DNA of 64,000 nt from JAOPZW01 sp963803375 (GTDB lineage: Bacteria; Actinomycetota; Thermoleophilia; Solirubrobacterales; Solirubrobacteraceae). Below the pieces are notes generated by a model. That model saw nothing but the letters and a program-made list of their open reading frames with translations. It did no database searches and had not been told where the DNA came from. Positions 49,191-57,619 of the stretch are shown in pieces (position 1 is the first letter of the stretch; each line of letters opens with the position of its first letter). The stretch is taken from the NCBI GenBank assembly GCA_963803375.1, contig CAWDMB010000014.1, positions 248,001 to 312,000 of the forward strand, written 5' to 3'. Made by a program: the position numbers and the translations under genes.

Positions 49191-50054
49191 CTAGCGCAGC
49201 GTCCGCTCGAGCTCCTCCCTCGACGGCAGCCCGCCACGCGCGCCCTCGCCGGTGACGCTCAGCGCCGCGGCGACGACCGCCCGGCGCGCCGCCTCCACGA
49301 GCTCCGCGCCGCGGTCGAGCGCGTCGACGAGTGCGCCGCAGAAGGCGTCGCCCGCGCCGGTGGTGTCGACGACGCGGACCTCCGGCGCGACCACCGGCTC
49401 GGCGTGCGCGCCGTCGGCCACCACGAGCGCCCCGCCGGCGCCGAGCGTGACGACGACCGCGGGCAGCCCGAGCCGCGCCGCGGCCTCGGCCGGTGCGCCC
49501 GGCCCCGCGAGCCGTGCGAGCTCGCCGCGGTTGGGGACGAGGACGTCGGCGCGGCAGGCGAGCTCGCGCGCAGGCGCCGGGTTGAGGACGACGCGCCCGC
49601 CAGCCGCGGCCGCGGCGGCCGCCACGGCCGCGGGCGGGATCTCGTGCTGGAGCGCCACCACGCCCGCGCCCGCGAGCAGCTCGCGCGCGGCCTCGACGTC
49701 GCCGGGGCCGACGCGCCCGTTGGCCCCCGGCGAGACCACGATCGCGTTCTCGCCGCCCGCCTCGACGCCGATCAGCGCTATGCCGCTCGGCGCGTCGGCG
49801 TCCTCGCGCAGGTGGGTGACGTCGACCCCCTCCGCGAGAAGGTCCGCGCGCAGCCGCCGCCCGGCGACGTCGGCGCCCACCCGCCCCACGAACGCCACCG
49901 CGCTCCCGAGCCGCGCGGCGGCGACCGCCTGGTTGGCGCCCTTGCCGCCCGGCAGCTCGCGGCGGTCGCCGCCGACCACGGTCTCGCCGGGGCCGGGCAG
50001 CCGCGGCACGGCGACGACGACGTCGAGGTTGACCGAGCCGACGACCGCGATCAC
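49191..50054 (-). CDS. rbsK: Ribokinase-like PfkB-family sugar kinase
   Basis: 287 residues from GTG 50054. PfkB signatures: VGSVNLDVVVAVPRLPGPGE, GGDRRELPGGKGANQAVAAA (substrate Gly-Gly), NPAPARELACRADVLVPNRG, and the catalytic base and anion hole in VRVVDTTGAGDAFCGALVDA. It likely phosphorylates ribose released by the nucleoside hydrolase encoded directly upstream, whose stop overlaps its start by 4 bases. It is the last gene of a six-gene coupled operon and is followed at once by a strong hairpin. Confidence 0.92.
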   Translation of the reverse strand: MIAVVGSVNLDVVVAVPRLPGPGETVVGGDRRELPGGKGANQAVAAARLGSAVAFVGRVGADVAGRRLRADLLAEGVDVTHLREDADAPSGIALIGVEAGGENAIVVSPGANGRVGPGDVEAARELLAGAGVVALQHEIPPAAVAAAAAAAGGRVVLNPAPARELACRADVLVPNRGELARLAGPGAPAEAAARLGLPAVVVTLGAGGALVVADGAHAEPVVAPEVRVVDTTGAGDAFCGALVDALDRGAELVEAARRAVVAAALSVTGEGARGGLPSREELERTLR

Positions 50055-50953
50055 AGCGCCGCCAGCGCGCCGATCACGAGGTCCCAGAAGCGCTCGACGT
50101 CGAGCTCGACCGCGACGCGCGCGTTCGGCGGCTCGCCGAGGCGGCCATCGAGGTCGACGACGGTCGCGCCGCGCGTGAGCCGCCCCTCGGTCTCGACGGC
50201 CACGAAGGCCTCGACGCAGCGCCCCAGCGACGGGTCGAGCGCGAGCGCGAGCGCGCACGCGTCGTGCACCGGCGGGCCGGCGAAACCGAAGGCGTCACGG
50301 TAGCTGTCGGCGACGAAGCGCAGCCAGCCGAGCACGACCTCGGCCACCGGCGTGCCCAGCGCGCGGATGCGCTCGAGCACGTCGGGCGTGGCGAGCGCTC
50401 GGTGGGTGACGTTCAGCCCGGCCATCGTCACCGGCACGCCACGGGCGAAGACGAGCGCCGCCGCCTCGGGGTCCACGAACGCGTTGAACTCGGCGAGCGG
50501 GCGCGTGTTGCCGCGACCCGTCGAGCCGCCCATCCACACGAGCTCCGCGACGGCCGCGGGCGCGCGCTCGAGCAGCGCCGCGACGTTCGTCAGCGGGCCG
50601 GTGGCGACGAGCGTGGAGGGCCCGGCGGCGACGAGGAGCTCGACGGCCGGGCGCGGGTCGAGCGCCACCGTCGGCTCGGGCAGCGCCGCGCCGTCGAGCC
50701 CGCTCGAGCCGTGGACGTCGAGCGCGGTGACGAGCTCGCCGCGGCGCGGGCCCGCCGCGCCCGCGGCGATCGCCACGCCGTCCAGGCCCGCGAGCGTGGC
50801 CACCCGGCGCGCGTTCAGCGTCGTCTTGGCGAGCTGCGCGTTGCCCGCCACCGTCGTGATCGCGCGCAGGTCGGCCTCGGGGTGGCCCGCCGCGACGAGG
50901 ATCGCAAGCGCGTCGTCGTGGCCAGGGTCGCAGTCCAGGACGAGCCGGGTCAC
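50051..50953 (-). CDS. Inosine/uridine-preferring nucleoside hydrolase
   Basis: 300 residues from GTG 50953. The calcium-binding signature DxDxxxDD is clear in LVLDCDPGHDDALAILVAAG. Further motifs are TTVAGNAQLAKTTLNARRV, STLVATGPLTNVAALLERAP, VWMGGSTGRGNTRPLAEFNA and the C-terminal active-site His and Asp in FAGPPVHDACALALALDP. It splits nucleosides into base and ribose. The 4-base overlap with ribokinase supports a salvage pathway of nucleoside to ribose to ribose-5-phosphate. The upstream neighbour is an unknown protein, also overlapping by 4 bases. Confidence 0.94.
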   Translation of the reverse strand: MTRLVLDCDPGHDDALAILVAAGHPEADLRAITTVAGNAQLAKTTLNARRVATLAGLDGVAIAAGAAGPRRGELVTALDVHGSSGLDGAALPEPTVALDPRPAVELLVAAGPSTLVATGPLTNVAALLERAPAAVAELVWMGGSTGRGNTRPLAEFNAFVDPEAAALVFARGVPVTMAGLNVTHRALATPDVLERIRALGTPVAEVVLGWLRFVADSYRDAFGFAGPPVHDACALALALDPSLGRCVEAFVAVETEGRLTRGATVVDLDGRLGEPPNARVAVELDVERFWDLVIGALAAL

Positions 50954-51540
50954 CGCGGCAGCAGCGGCGAGTCGAGCCCGGCGGCGAGCCCGCGCGGCGC
51001 GGCGAGCGCCTCGAGCATCGCGGCGGTGTCGGCGATCCGCACGCCGGTGAGGTGCTCCTCGCGGCCCTCGAAGTCCTCGACGATGGCGACGACGGCCGCC
51101 CCGTAGGCGGCGCCGTCGCCCGCGGCCAGCCCGGCGATCGCGTCGGACGCGCGGCCGAAGGCGGGTGAGCCGGCGCGCATGGCGCCCGCGAGCCGCGCGG
51201 CCTCGGCGTCGTCGTCCTGCACGAGCGCCGCGACGGCGAGCGCGTAGGCAGCGGGCGGCGAGGCCTCGCCGCGCTCCTCCTCGACGAGCTGGCCGCGCAC
51301 GTAGCCGGCCGCCTCGCCGGCGTCGCCGGCCAGCACGGCGGCCTTGAGCATGCCCTCCAGCCGCCCGTAGCTCGCCGGCGGCGCGACCTCCCACGACGCG
51401 CGGTAGAGCTCGGCCGCCTCCTGGTAGGCCAGGTGCGCGGCCTCGGCGTCGCCGCGCAGCGCGGCGCGGTGGCCGTCGCCCTCGGCGCTGATCGCGCGGA
51501 GCATGAGGTCGCGGTGGGGACCCTCGGTCATCGGGCTCAT
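50950..51540 (-). CDS. Hypothetical helical (TPR-like) protein
   Basis: 196 residues, almost entirely alpha-helical with alanine-rich repeats resembling tetratricopeptide helices (GDGHRAALRGDAEAAHLAYQ, SYGRLEGMLKAAVLAGDAGE, AAYALAVAALVQDDDAEAAR). No catalytic motif is visible. The ATG at 51540 overlaps the carboxyltransferase stop by 4 bases; a second ATG at 51531 is possible. Its place between an acyl-CoA carboxylase subunit and nucleoside salvage genes gives no clear functional hint. Confidence 0.7.
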   Translation of the reverse strand: MSPMTEGPHRDLMLRAISAEGDGHRAALRGDAEAAHLAYQEAAELYRASWEVAPPASYGRLEGMLKAAVLAGDAGEAAGYVRGQLVEEERGEASPPAAYALAVAALVQDDDAEAARLAGAMRAGSPAFGRASDAIAGLAAGDGAAYGAAVVAIVEDFEGREEHLTGVRIADTAAMLEALAAPRGLAAGLDSPLLPR

Positions 51541-53090
51541 ACGGGCACGACCGCGTTGCGCTTCCATGGCCGCTCGACGACCTTGCCCTCGGCCATCTCG
51601 AGCGCGCGGCAGATGACCGGCCGCGTCTCGCGCGGGTCGATGACGTCGTCGATCATGCCGTTGCGGGCCGCAACGTAGACGTCGATGATCCGCCGGTAGG
51701 CCGCGATCAGCTGGGCCTTCTTCGTCGTCGGGTCCGCCGCGGCCTCGACCTCGCGGCGCATGACGATCTCGACCGCCCCCTCGGCGCCCATGACGCTGAT
51801 CTCCGCGCTCGGCCAGGCGACGATCAGGTCGGGCTCGTAGGCGCGGCCGTTCATGACGTAGTAGCCCGCGCCGTAGGCCTTGCGCAGGACGACCGTGATC
51901 TTCGGGACCGTCGCGTTGGCCACAGCGTGGAGCATCTTCGCGCCGTGGCGGATGATCCCGGCCGCCTCGACCTTCGTGCCGACCATGAAGCCCGGCACGT
52001 CCTGCAGGAAGACGAGCGGCAGGCCGAACGCGTTGCAGAGGTTGACGAAGCGCGCGGCCTTGTCGGCCGAGTCGTTGTCGAGGATGCCGCCGAGCCGACG
52101 GGGCTGGTTGGCGACGATCCCCACCGGGCGCCCGCCGAAGCGCGCGAAGCACGTGATGATCGTCTTGGCCCATTGGGGTTTCACGTGAAACGTCTCGCCG
52201 TGGTCGACGATCCGCCGGATGACGTCGTCCATGTCGTAGGGCTGGCGGTTTGAGTCCGGGAGCACGTCGAGGAGCTCGTCGTCGCGCCGGTCGACCGGGT
52301 CGTCGCTCGCGAGCGCGGGCGGCGCCTCGCGGTTGTGCGAGGGCAGGTAGGAGAGGTAGGCCTTGATCGCCTCGATGCACGCCTCGTCGTCGGCCACCTC
52401 GAGATCGCCGACGCCCGAGCGCCGGCAGTGCACGCGTGAGCCGCCGAGCTCCTCCTGCGTGACGTCCTCCCCCACCGCGGCGCGCACGAGGTGCGGGCCG
52501 GCCAGCGCCATCGACCCGCGGCCCCTGACCATCGGCACGAAGTCGGCGAGACCGGGGATGTACGCCGTGCCGGCCGCGCACGGGCCCATGAGCGCGGCCA
52601 CGAGCGGCACGACGCCGCTCATGACGACCTCCTCGCGGAAGAGGTGGCCCGAGCCCGCGAAGAGCGAGCCGACTGCCTCCTGGATGCGCGCGCCGGCGGA
52701 GTCGAGCAGCCACACGAGCGGCATCCGCTTGGTCAGCGCGAGCTCGCGCATGCGGGCGACCTTCGTCTCGCCCGTCATCCCCATCGAGCCGGCCATGACC
52801 GTGAAGTCGTAGGCAACGGCGGCCACCATGCGCCCGTCGATCCGGCCGAAGGCGGTGAGGACGCCGTCGGCCGGCGCGTCGCGGTCCTCGAGGCCGCGCA
52901 CGGAGTAGTGGATCCCCGCGTGCAGGCCGAGCTCGGTGAACGCGCCCTCGTCGAACAGCAGCGCCAGGCGCTCGCGCGCGGTGAGCTTGCCCTGCTCGTG
53001 CTGGCGGGCGATCTTCTCGACACCGCCGCCCAGGCGCGCCTGCGCGCGGCGCTCGGCCAGGTCGTCGGCGAGCGGGCGCAGGAGGCTCAT
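51537..53090 (-). CDS. Acyl-CoA carboxylase carboxyltransferase (beta) subunit
   Basis: 517 residues, size and pattern of PccB/AccD-type carboxyltransferases for propionyl-CoA or similar acyl-CoAs. The N-terminal half has KLTARERLALLFDEGAFTEL, VMAGSMGMTGETKVARMREL, LLDSAGARIQEAVGSLFAGS, and MGPCAAGTAYIPGLADFVPM (oxyanion glycine pair). The C-terminal half has GGILDNDSADKAARFVNLCN, FLQDVPGFMVGTKVEAAGII, LRKAYGAGYYVMNGRAYEPD. It carboxylates acyl-CoA using biotin on a partner subunit that is not in this window. The product methylmalonyl-CoA would feed the mutase at 3.4-6 kb. It overlaps both neighbours by 4 bases. Confidence 0.93.
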   Translation of the reverse strand: MSLLRPLADDLAERRAQARLGGGVEKIARQHEQGKLTARERLALLFDEGAFTELGLHAGIHYSVRGLEDRDAPADGVLTAFGRIDGRMVAAVAYDFTVMAGSMGMTGETKVARMRELALTKRMPLVWLLDSAGARIQEAVGSLFAGSGHLFREEVVMSGVVPLVAALMGPCAAGTAYIPGLADFVPMVRGRGSMALAGPHLVRAAVGEDVTQEELGGSRVHCRRSGVGDLEVADDEACIEAIKAYLSYLPSHNREAPPALASDDPVDRRDDELLDVLPDSNRQPYDMDDVIRRIVDHGETFHVKPQWAKTIITCFARFGGRPVGIVANQPRRLGGILDNDSADKAARFVNLCNAFGLPLVFLQDVPGFMVGTKVEAAGIIRHGAKMLHAVANATVPKITVVLRKAYGAGYYVMNGRAYEPDLIVAWPSAEISVMGAEGAVEIVMRREVEAAADPTTKKAQLIAAYRRIIDVYVAARNGMIDDVIDPRETRPVICRALEMAEGKVVERPWKRNAVVPV

Positions 53091-53893
53091 GCCAATTCGC
53101 CCACTCCGGGGGCTGATGGCACAGGCGGCAGCAGCGGCTCGACGATCGTGGTCACGCGGCGGGCGAGCGCCGGCGCCGGGAAGTCGGTGACCTCGAGGCC
53201 GACGACGTCGGCCGCGTTGGCGACCTCGGCCAGCAGCGTGCGCAGGCCGCCGTCGCTCAGCCCGCCCTCCGCCGGCCAGTGCAGGCCGGGCATCGCGCTC
53301 GGGTCGAGCACGTCGAGGTCCAGGTGCACGAAGACCTCGCGGCCCGCCAGCGCCCCCGCGAGCTCCGACGGGCGCTCGACGAGCCCGACGCCGCGGGTCT
53401 CCACGAGCACGCGCTCGCCCGCGTCGACGTCGCGGATCCCGCACATGACGACCCGCGCGGGTTCGATCGCGCCGGCGTCCAGGCCGGTGTCCCAGACACC
53501 GCAGGCGCCGGCGAGGCACATGCCGCCGAGGAACCCCGACACCGTCGTCTCCGGGCTGTTGAAGTCCGCGTGGGCGTCGAGCCATAGCACCCATACGTCG
53601 GGGCGCTCGCGGGCGACGACCGGCAGCGTCGTCACGCAGATCGAGCAGTCCGAGGACGTCAGGACCGGGAAGCGCCCGGCGGCCAGCGCGTCCTGCACCT
53701 GGCCGCCGGCCTCCAGCAGGCAGCCGCGCGCGGCGCGCAGGTCGTCGTCGAAGCGGGTGTCGGCCGGCGCGCCGGGCGTGCCGAGCAGCCGCGCCTCGAC
53801 GCCGAGCCGCTCGCCGACGGCAAGCGCGAGCTCGCGCGCGCCCTCCGAGGTCGACGCCGTGCGGTCCGACGTCCGGCACAAGAGCGCGCTCAC
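53087..53893 (-). CDS. Arginase/agmatinase/formiminoglutamase-family hydrolase
   Basis: 268 residues from GTG 53893, overlapping both neighbours by 4 bases. The binuclear metal site is largely kept: D106-A-H108-A-D110 in LWLDAHADFNSPETTV and D192-L-D194 in VHLDLDVLDPSAMPGLH. The first ligand position, normally GGDHS, reads SSDCS with Cys 83 in place of His. That variant occurs in some distant family branches, so the substrate may not be a ureido or guanidino compound. The genomic setting (enoyl-CoA hydratase upstream, carboxyltransferase downstream) is unusual for an arginase. Confidence 0.85.
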   Translation of the reverse strand: MSALLCRTSDRTASTSEGARELALAVGERLGVEARLLGTPGAPADTRFDDDLRAARGCLLEAGGQVQDALAAGRFPVLTSSDCSICVTTLPVVARERPDVWVLWLDAHADFNSPETTVSGFLGGMCLAGACGVWDTGLDAGAIEPARVVMCGIRDVDAGERVLVETRGVGLVERPSELAGALAGREVFVHLDLDVLDPSAMPGLHWPAEGGLSDGGLRTLLAEVANAADVVGLEVTDFPAPALARRVTTIVEPLLPPVPSAPGVGELA

Positions 53894-54675
53894 CGCCCCT
53901 TCCACTCGGGCTCCCGCTTCGCGAAGAAGGCCTGCACGCCCTCCTGGATGTCCTCCGTCGAGAAGGCGATCGTCAGCTGCGCGCGCAGGAAGTCCAGCGC
54001 GTCCTCGAAGGCCATGTCCTGCTGGCGCCAGATCGCGTCCTTGCCCATGCGCACGAGCAGCGGCGAGCTGCGCGCGAGCTTGCCGGCCCACTCGCCGACG
54101 GCGGCGTCGAGCTCGCCGGCCGGCACGACGCGGTTGACGATCCCCAGCCGCTGCGCCTCGCGGGCGTCGATGCGCTCGCCCAGCAGCAACAGCTCCGTGG
54201 CCTTCTTGCGCGGGACGTTGCGGAAGATCAGGGCCATGATCATGAAGGGGAAGACCCCGACGTCGATCTCGGGCGTGCCGAAGCTCGATGCCTCGCTCGC
54301 GACGACGAGGTCGCAGGCGAGCGCGAGCCCGAGCGCGCCCGCCAGGCAGTGGCCGTTGACCTTGGCGATCGAGGGCTTGCCGAGCGTGCCGAGCAGGCGG
54401 AAGACCTCCGGGAAGAGCGCGGTGGTGGTCAGGTGCTTGTGGACGAGGGGGACGTCGGCGACGAAGCCCGCGAGGTTGCCGCCGGCGCTGAACGTGCGCT
54501 CGTGGGTGGAGGCGAGCACGACGCAGCGCACCGCGTCGTCGTCGCGCGCGGCCTGCAGCGCGGCCGCGAGGTCGCGGAGCAGCTCGTCGGAGAGCGCGTT
54601 GGCGCTCTCGGGCTCATCGAGGGCAATCGTGCGCACGCCGTCGGCGTCGTCGATGCGCAGGGGGCTCCGGCTCAA
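53890..54675 (-). CDS. Enoyl-CoA hydratase/isomerase family protein
   Basis: Crotonase-fold enzyme of 261 residues from TTG 54675. Motifs: IALDEPESANALSDELLRDL, the oxyanion-hole region RTFSAGGNLAGFVADVPLVH, GKPSIAKVNGHCLAGALGLA, CDLVVASEASSFGTPEIDVG and ELLLLGERIDAREAQRLGIV. The two catalytic Glu of true hydratases are not both clear: position two appears in FGTPEIDVG, while the first site is Gly-Leu rich, so an isomerase or other crotonase role is possible. It is the first gene of the six-gene operon, with a 4-base overlap onto the arginase-like gene. Confidence 0.88.
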   Translation of the reverse strand: MSRSPLRIDDADGVRTIALDEPESANALSDELLRDLAAALQAARDDDAVRCVVLASTHERTFSAGGNLAGFVADVPLVHKHLTTTALFPEVFRLLGTLGKPSIAKVNGHCLAGALGLALACDLVVASEASSFGTPEIDVGVFPFMIMALIFRNVPRKKATELLLLGERIDAREAQRLGIVNRVVPAGELDAAVGEWAGKLARSSPLLVRMGKDAIWRQQDMAFEDALDFLRAQLTIAFSTEDIQEGVQAFFAKREPEWKGR

Positions 54676-55032
54676 GCGCGCAACCCTGCCGGACGGGCGC
54701 GATGCTCGCAACCGGACACCGCGGTTGCCGGTCGGACCCGCCCGTGCATGCCGTCCCGCGCCAATCGAGCCCGTCGGGCGCCGTTCTGGCGCGCGGCGGG
54801 CATCCAGGAGGTGAGGGGCCCAGGCCGCGGAAGGCCTACTACGCCCAGCGGATCGTTCCTCGGCGCTCGGGGACCAGTCGCGAGGAGCTCGCCGCGCGCC
54901 TGTCGACGTCGAGCACCATTTGTCGGGGCGTCCCTGCACAGATAAGGGATCACGCCGCCGTCCTCCCACGCCCGGCGGCGGAGCATGATGGGAGCGGTTG
55001 CCGTGGCAAGTGGGAAGTCCTACTGTCCGCTT
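54676..55032. other. Divergent promoter region
   Basis: 357 bases between the six-gene operon and the divergent acyl-CoA dehydrogenase. No gene is supported. Promoters for both should lie here and may be co-regulated. Confidence 0.4.
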
Positions 55033-56223
55033 ATGGCCGCCGCCGACCCCGCCGTCCTCAAGCCCGACTTCGCCGCGCAGGCCCGGCACCCGCTCTTCAC
55101 GGATGACCACGAGGCGCTGCGGGAGTCGATTCGCCGCTTCGTGCTCGCCGAGCTCGCGCCCCACGCCGAGGAGTGGGAGCGCACGACGTTCCCCGACGCG
55201 GTCTTCGCGCGGATGGGCGAGCTCGGCTTCCTCGGCCTCGACAAGCCCGAGGCCTACGGCGGCCAGGGCGGCGACTATGCGACCTCGCTCGTGCTCGCCG
55301 AGGAGATCGTGCACTCGCACTGCGGGGGCCTGGCCATGGGCGTCGCCGTCCACACCGACATGGCGATGCCGCCGATCATCGCCTTCGGCACCGAGGAGCA
55401 GAAGCGCGACTGGGTCGTGCCGGCGATCCGCGGCGAGAAGATCCTGTGCCTCGGCGTCACCGAGCCCGACGCGGGCTCCGACGTCGCCGGCATCAAGACG
55501 CGCGCGCGGCGCGACGGCGGCGAGTACGTCATCAACGGCTCGAAGACGTACATCACCAACGGCCACCGCGCCGACGCGATCGTGCTCGTCACGAAGACCG
55601 AGCCCGAGGCCGGCTACGACGGGTTCACGCTCTTCCTCGTGCCGATGGACGCGCCCGGCGTGATCCGCGAGCGCAGGCTCGAGAAGCTCGGCATGCACGC
55701 CAGCGACACGGCGCTGCTCGCCTTCCAGGACGTCCGCGTTCCGGAGAGCGCGGTCCTCGGGCAGGTTGGCAAGGGCTTCTACCACATCATGTGGGAGCTC
55801 CAGGGCGAGCGGCTCATCGGAGCCGCCGGGTGCGTCGCGGGCGCCCAGCGCGTCTTCGAGCAGACGCTCCACTACGCCAAGGAGCGCACGGCCTTCGGGC
55901 GCGAGATCGGCCACTTCCAGGTCATCCGCCACAAGTTCGCCGAGATGGCCACGAAGATCGAGACCGCGCGCCAGCTCGTTTACGCGACTGCCTGGCGGTT
56001 CCAGCACGGCGACTACCCCGTGCGCGAGATCTCGATGGCCAAGCTCCACGCCGCGCGGGTGGCGGTCGAGGTCGCCGACGAGTGCATCCAGATCCACGGC
56101 GGCGCGGGCTACATGGTCGAGTACGGCGTCGAGCGCGTGTGGCGCGACATGCGCCTGAACCGCATCGGCGGGGGCACCGACGAGATCATGCTCGACGTGA
56201 TCGGCCGCTCCTACGGCCTCTAG
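55033..56223 (+). CDS. Acyl-CoA dehydrogenase, long-chain-type active site
   Basis: 396 residues from ATG 55033. The fold motifs are standard (LGVTEPDAGSDVAGIKTRAR, SKTYITNGHRADAIVLV, RTAFGREIGHFQVIRHKFAE, CIQIHGGAGYMVEYGVERVW). The usual C-terminal Glu site reads RIGGGTDEIM, with Gly instead of Glu. As in LCAD and isovaleryl-CoA dehydrogenase, the base is then expected in the preceding helix. Glu 276 in AQRVFEQTLHYAKERTAF fits the LCAD position. It is divergent from the hydratase-carboxyltransferase operon and probably acts in the same pathway. Confidence 0.92.
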   Translation: MAAADPAVLKPDFAAQARHPLFTDDHEALRESIRRFVLAELAPHAEEWERTTFPDAVFARMGELGFLGLDKPEAYGGQGGDYATSLVLAEEIVHSHCGGLAMGVAVHTDMAMPPIIAFGTEEQKRDWVVPAIRGEKILCLGVTEPDAGSDVAGIKTRARRDGGEYVINGSKTYITNGHRADAIVLVTKTEPEAGYDGFTLFLVPMDAPGVIRERRLEKLGMHASDTALLAFQDVRVPESAVLGQVGKGFYHIMWELQGERLIGAAGCVAGAQRVFEQTLHYAKERTAFGREIGHFQVIRHKFAEMATKIETARQLVYATAWRFQHGDYPVREISMAKLHAARVAVEVADECIQIHGGAGYMVEYGVERVWRDMRLNRIGGGTDEIMLDVIGRSYGL

Positions 56224-56439
56224 AGCGGCCCGGCGTGGGACTCGAGGTGGCGCCGCTCGGGGACGCTGAGCGTGCGGCGCGGCCACGCGGTAGAAGGCCC
56301 AGCACGCATCGTGGGTGAAGCAGACGGGCGACACGCGCGCGCTGCCGTGGGCTGGCTGGTGGTCAGCGCTTGTAGCGGTTGGCGTCGATGATCGCCGCGA
56401 CTCTTGCTGCGGGCTCGTCGTTGCCGGCTGCGTGTGGCT

Positions 56440-57027
56440 TCACGACGCGCGCTTGATGCGGTAGCGAAGGTGCGTGGCGCTCGGCGCCGATACCAGGTCG
56501 GCGAGTTCGAGCTCGATGTGCGCCGGCAGGGTGTCGGTGAGCCGGGTTCCGGCGCCGAACAGGACCGGCACGAGGTGGATCGAGAGCTCGTCGACGAGAC
56601 CCGCTCGCAGGAACTGGTTGCCGACGGCGGGGCCGCCCATGATGGTCACGTTCTTGCCGTTGGCGGCCGCTTGTGCCTGCCCGAGTGCGTCCTCGATGCC
56701 GGTCGTGACGAAGACGTAGACGCCTCCGGCGGGAGCATCGGAGGGCGCGGCGCGGGTGAGCACGAAGACGGGCAGCCGCGCCGGGCCAGTCGGTCCGTCG
56801 GCCTGCCACCAGGCGAGCGAGTCGTCGTAGGTGACCCGGCCGCAGATCACCGCGCCGGTGCCGGCGATGCCGCGGCTGAGCACGTCGCGGCCGGCCGCAT
56901 CGTCATCGTTCATCGCCCAGGCGTGCAGCGCCTCGCCGCCGTCGCCCAGCGGCTCCTCGGGCCGCGGGTTCGCGGCCCTGACATACCCATCGAGGGACAT
57001 GCTCATGTCGAAGCTCACAGAGCTCAC
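56440..57027 (-). CDS. Dihydrofolate reductase/RibD C-terminal family protein
   Basis: 195 residues with the DHFR-like fold of the RibD-C family: MSSVSFDMSMSLDGYVRAAN at the start, GAVICGRVTYDDSLAWW, PVFVLTRAAPSDAPAGGVYV, NGKNVTIMGGPAVGNQFLRA with the NADPH glycine loop, and VDELSIHLVPVLFGAGTRL. Stand-alone members are NADPH-dependent reductases of unknown substrate and are common next to actinobacterial regulators. No operon partner is evident here. Confidence 0.9.
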   Translation of the reverse strand: MSSVSFDMSMSLDGYVRAANPRPEEPLGDGGEALHAWAMNDDDAAGRDVLSRGIAGTGAVICGRVTYDDSLAWWQADGPTGPARLPVFVLTRAAPSDAPAGGVYVFVTTGIEDALGQAQAAANGKNVTIMGGPAVGNQFLRAGLVDELSIHLVPVLFGAGTRLTDTLPAHIELELADLVSAPSATHLRYRIKRAS

Positions 57028-57330
57028 GATTTCCCTCCCTGTGTCGAGTGCTGGTTGCCGGCGAAACTCGCGGTCGGTCGATCGCGGCGTCGAGGTGGGC
57101 TGCGTTCCTGGTTCGTCGAGCCAGGCCGTGTCGAAGCGGGGCGGCGTGGGTTCCTACTCGCACGTCGAACGAGGCCGGACGAAATCGACGCGCCCGCAAG
57201 ATTGCCCTGCGCGTGTCCGGAGACCGACCACGCTGGCTTGCCCGCTGCTGACGCCCCGTTCGGTGGAGACGACAAGCTCGATCTATGGCGCTCGGGCGCG
57301 CGACTGCCCGGCTGCTGCAGAGAGCAAGCC
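57028..57330. other. Intergenic region, nothing clear
   Basis: 303 bases between the DHFR-like gene and a small membrane-protein gene. No coding frame, repeat or hairpin stands out. Confidence 0.4.
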
Positions 57331-57558
57331 CTACTCGTACGGCTCGCGCGGCGCGCGGAACTCCGACTGGAAGTCCATCGGCTGGTTCAGCAGGACCTCC
57401 TCGGCCATGTGCTCGCGCTCCGCATCGACCTTCTCCTGCCTCGGGTTGTCGCGCCGCATGAGGCTGTAGATCCCGCCGAGGACGAGGATCAGGAGGACCG
57501 CGGCGAGGAGGGCGAGCCAGCCGGCGCCGAGGGCCACGGGAGGAGCGAGGGTGGGCAT
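57331..57558 (-). CDS. Small single-span membrane protein
   Basis: 75 residues: N-terminal hydrophobic helix (LGAGWLALLAAVLLILVLGG), a basic stop-transfer SLMRRDNPRQEK, then an acidic, conserved-looking tail (MAEEVLLNQPMDFQSEF). It lies 61 bases from the divergent HerA-like gene, so the two may share a promoter region. The function is unknown. Confidence 0.7.
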   Translation of the reverse strand: MPTLAPPVALGAGWLALLAAVLLILVLGGIYSLMRRDNPRQEKVDAEREHMAEEVLLNQPMDFQSEFRAPREPYE

Positions 57559-57619
57559 GGACCGAGCCTATGCCGCCGAGCGCCGGCGTGCCAGCTATCT
57601 GCGATAGCGTCGCGCCGCC

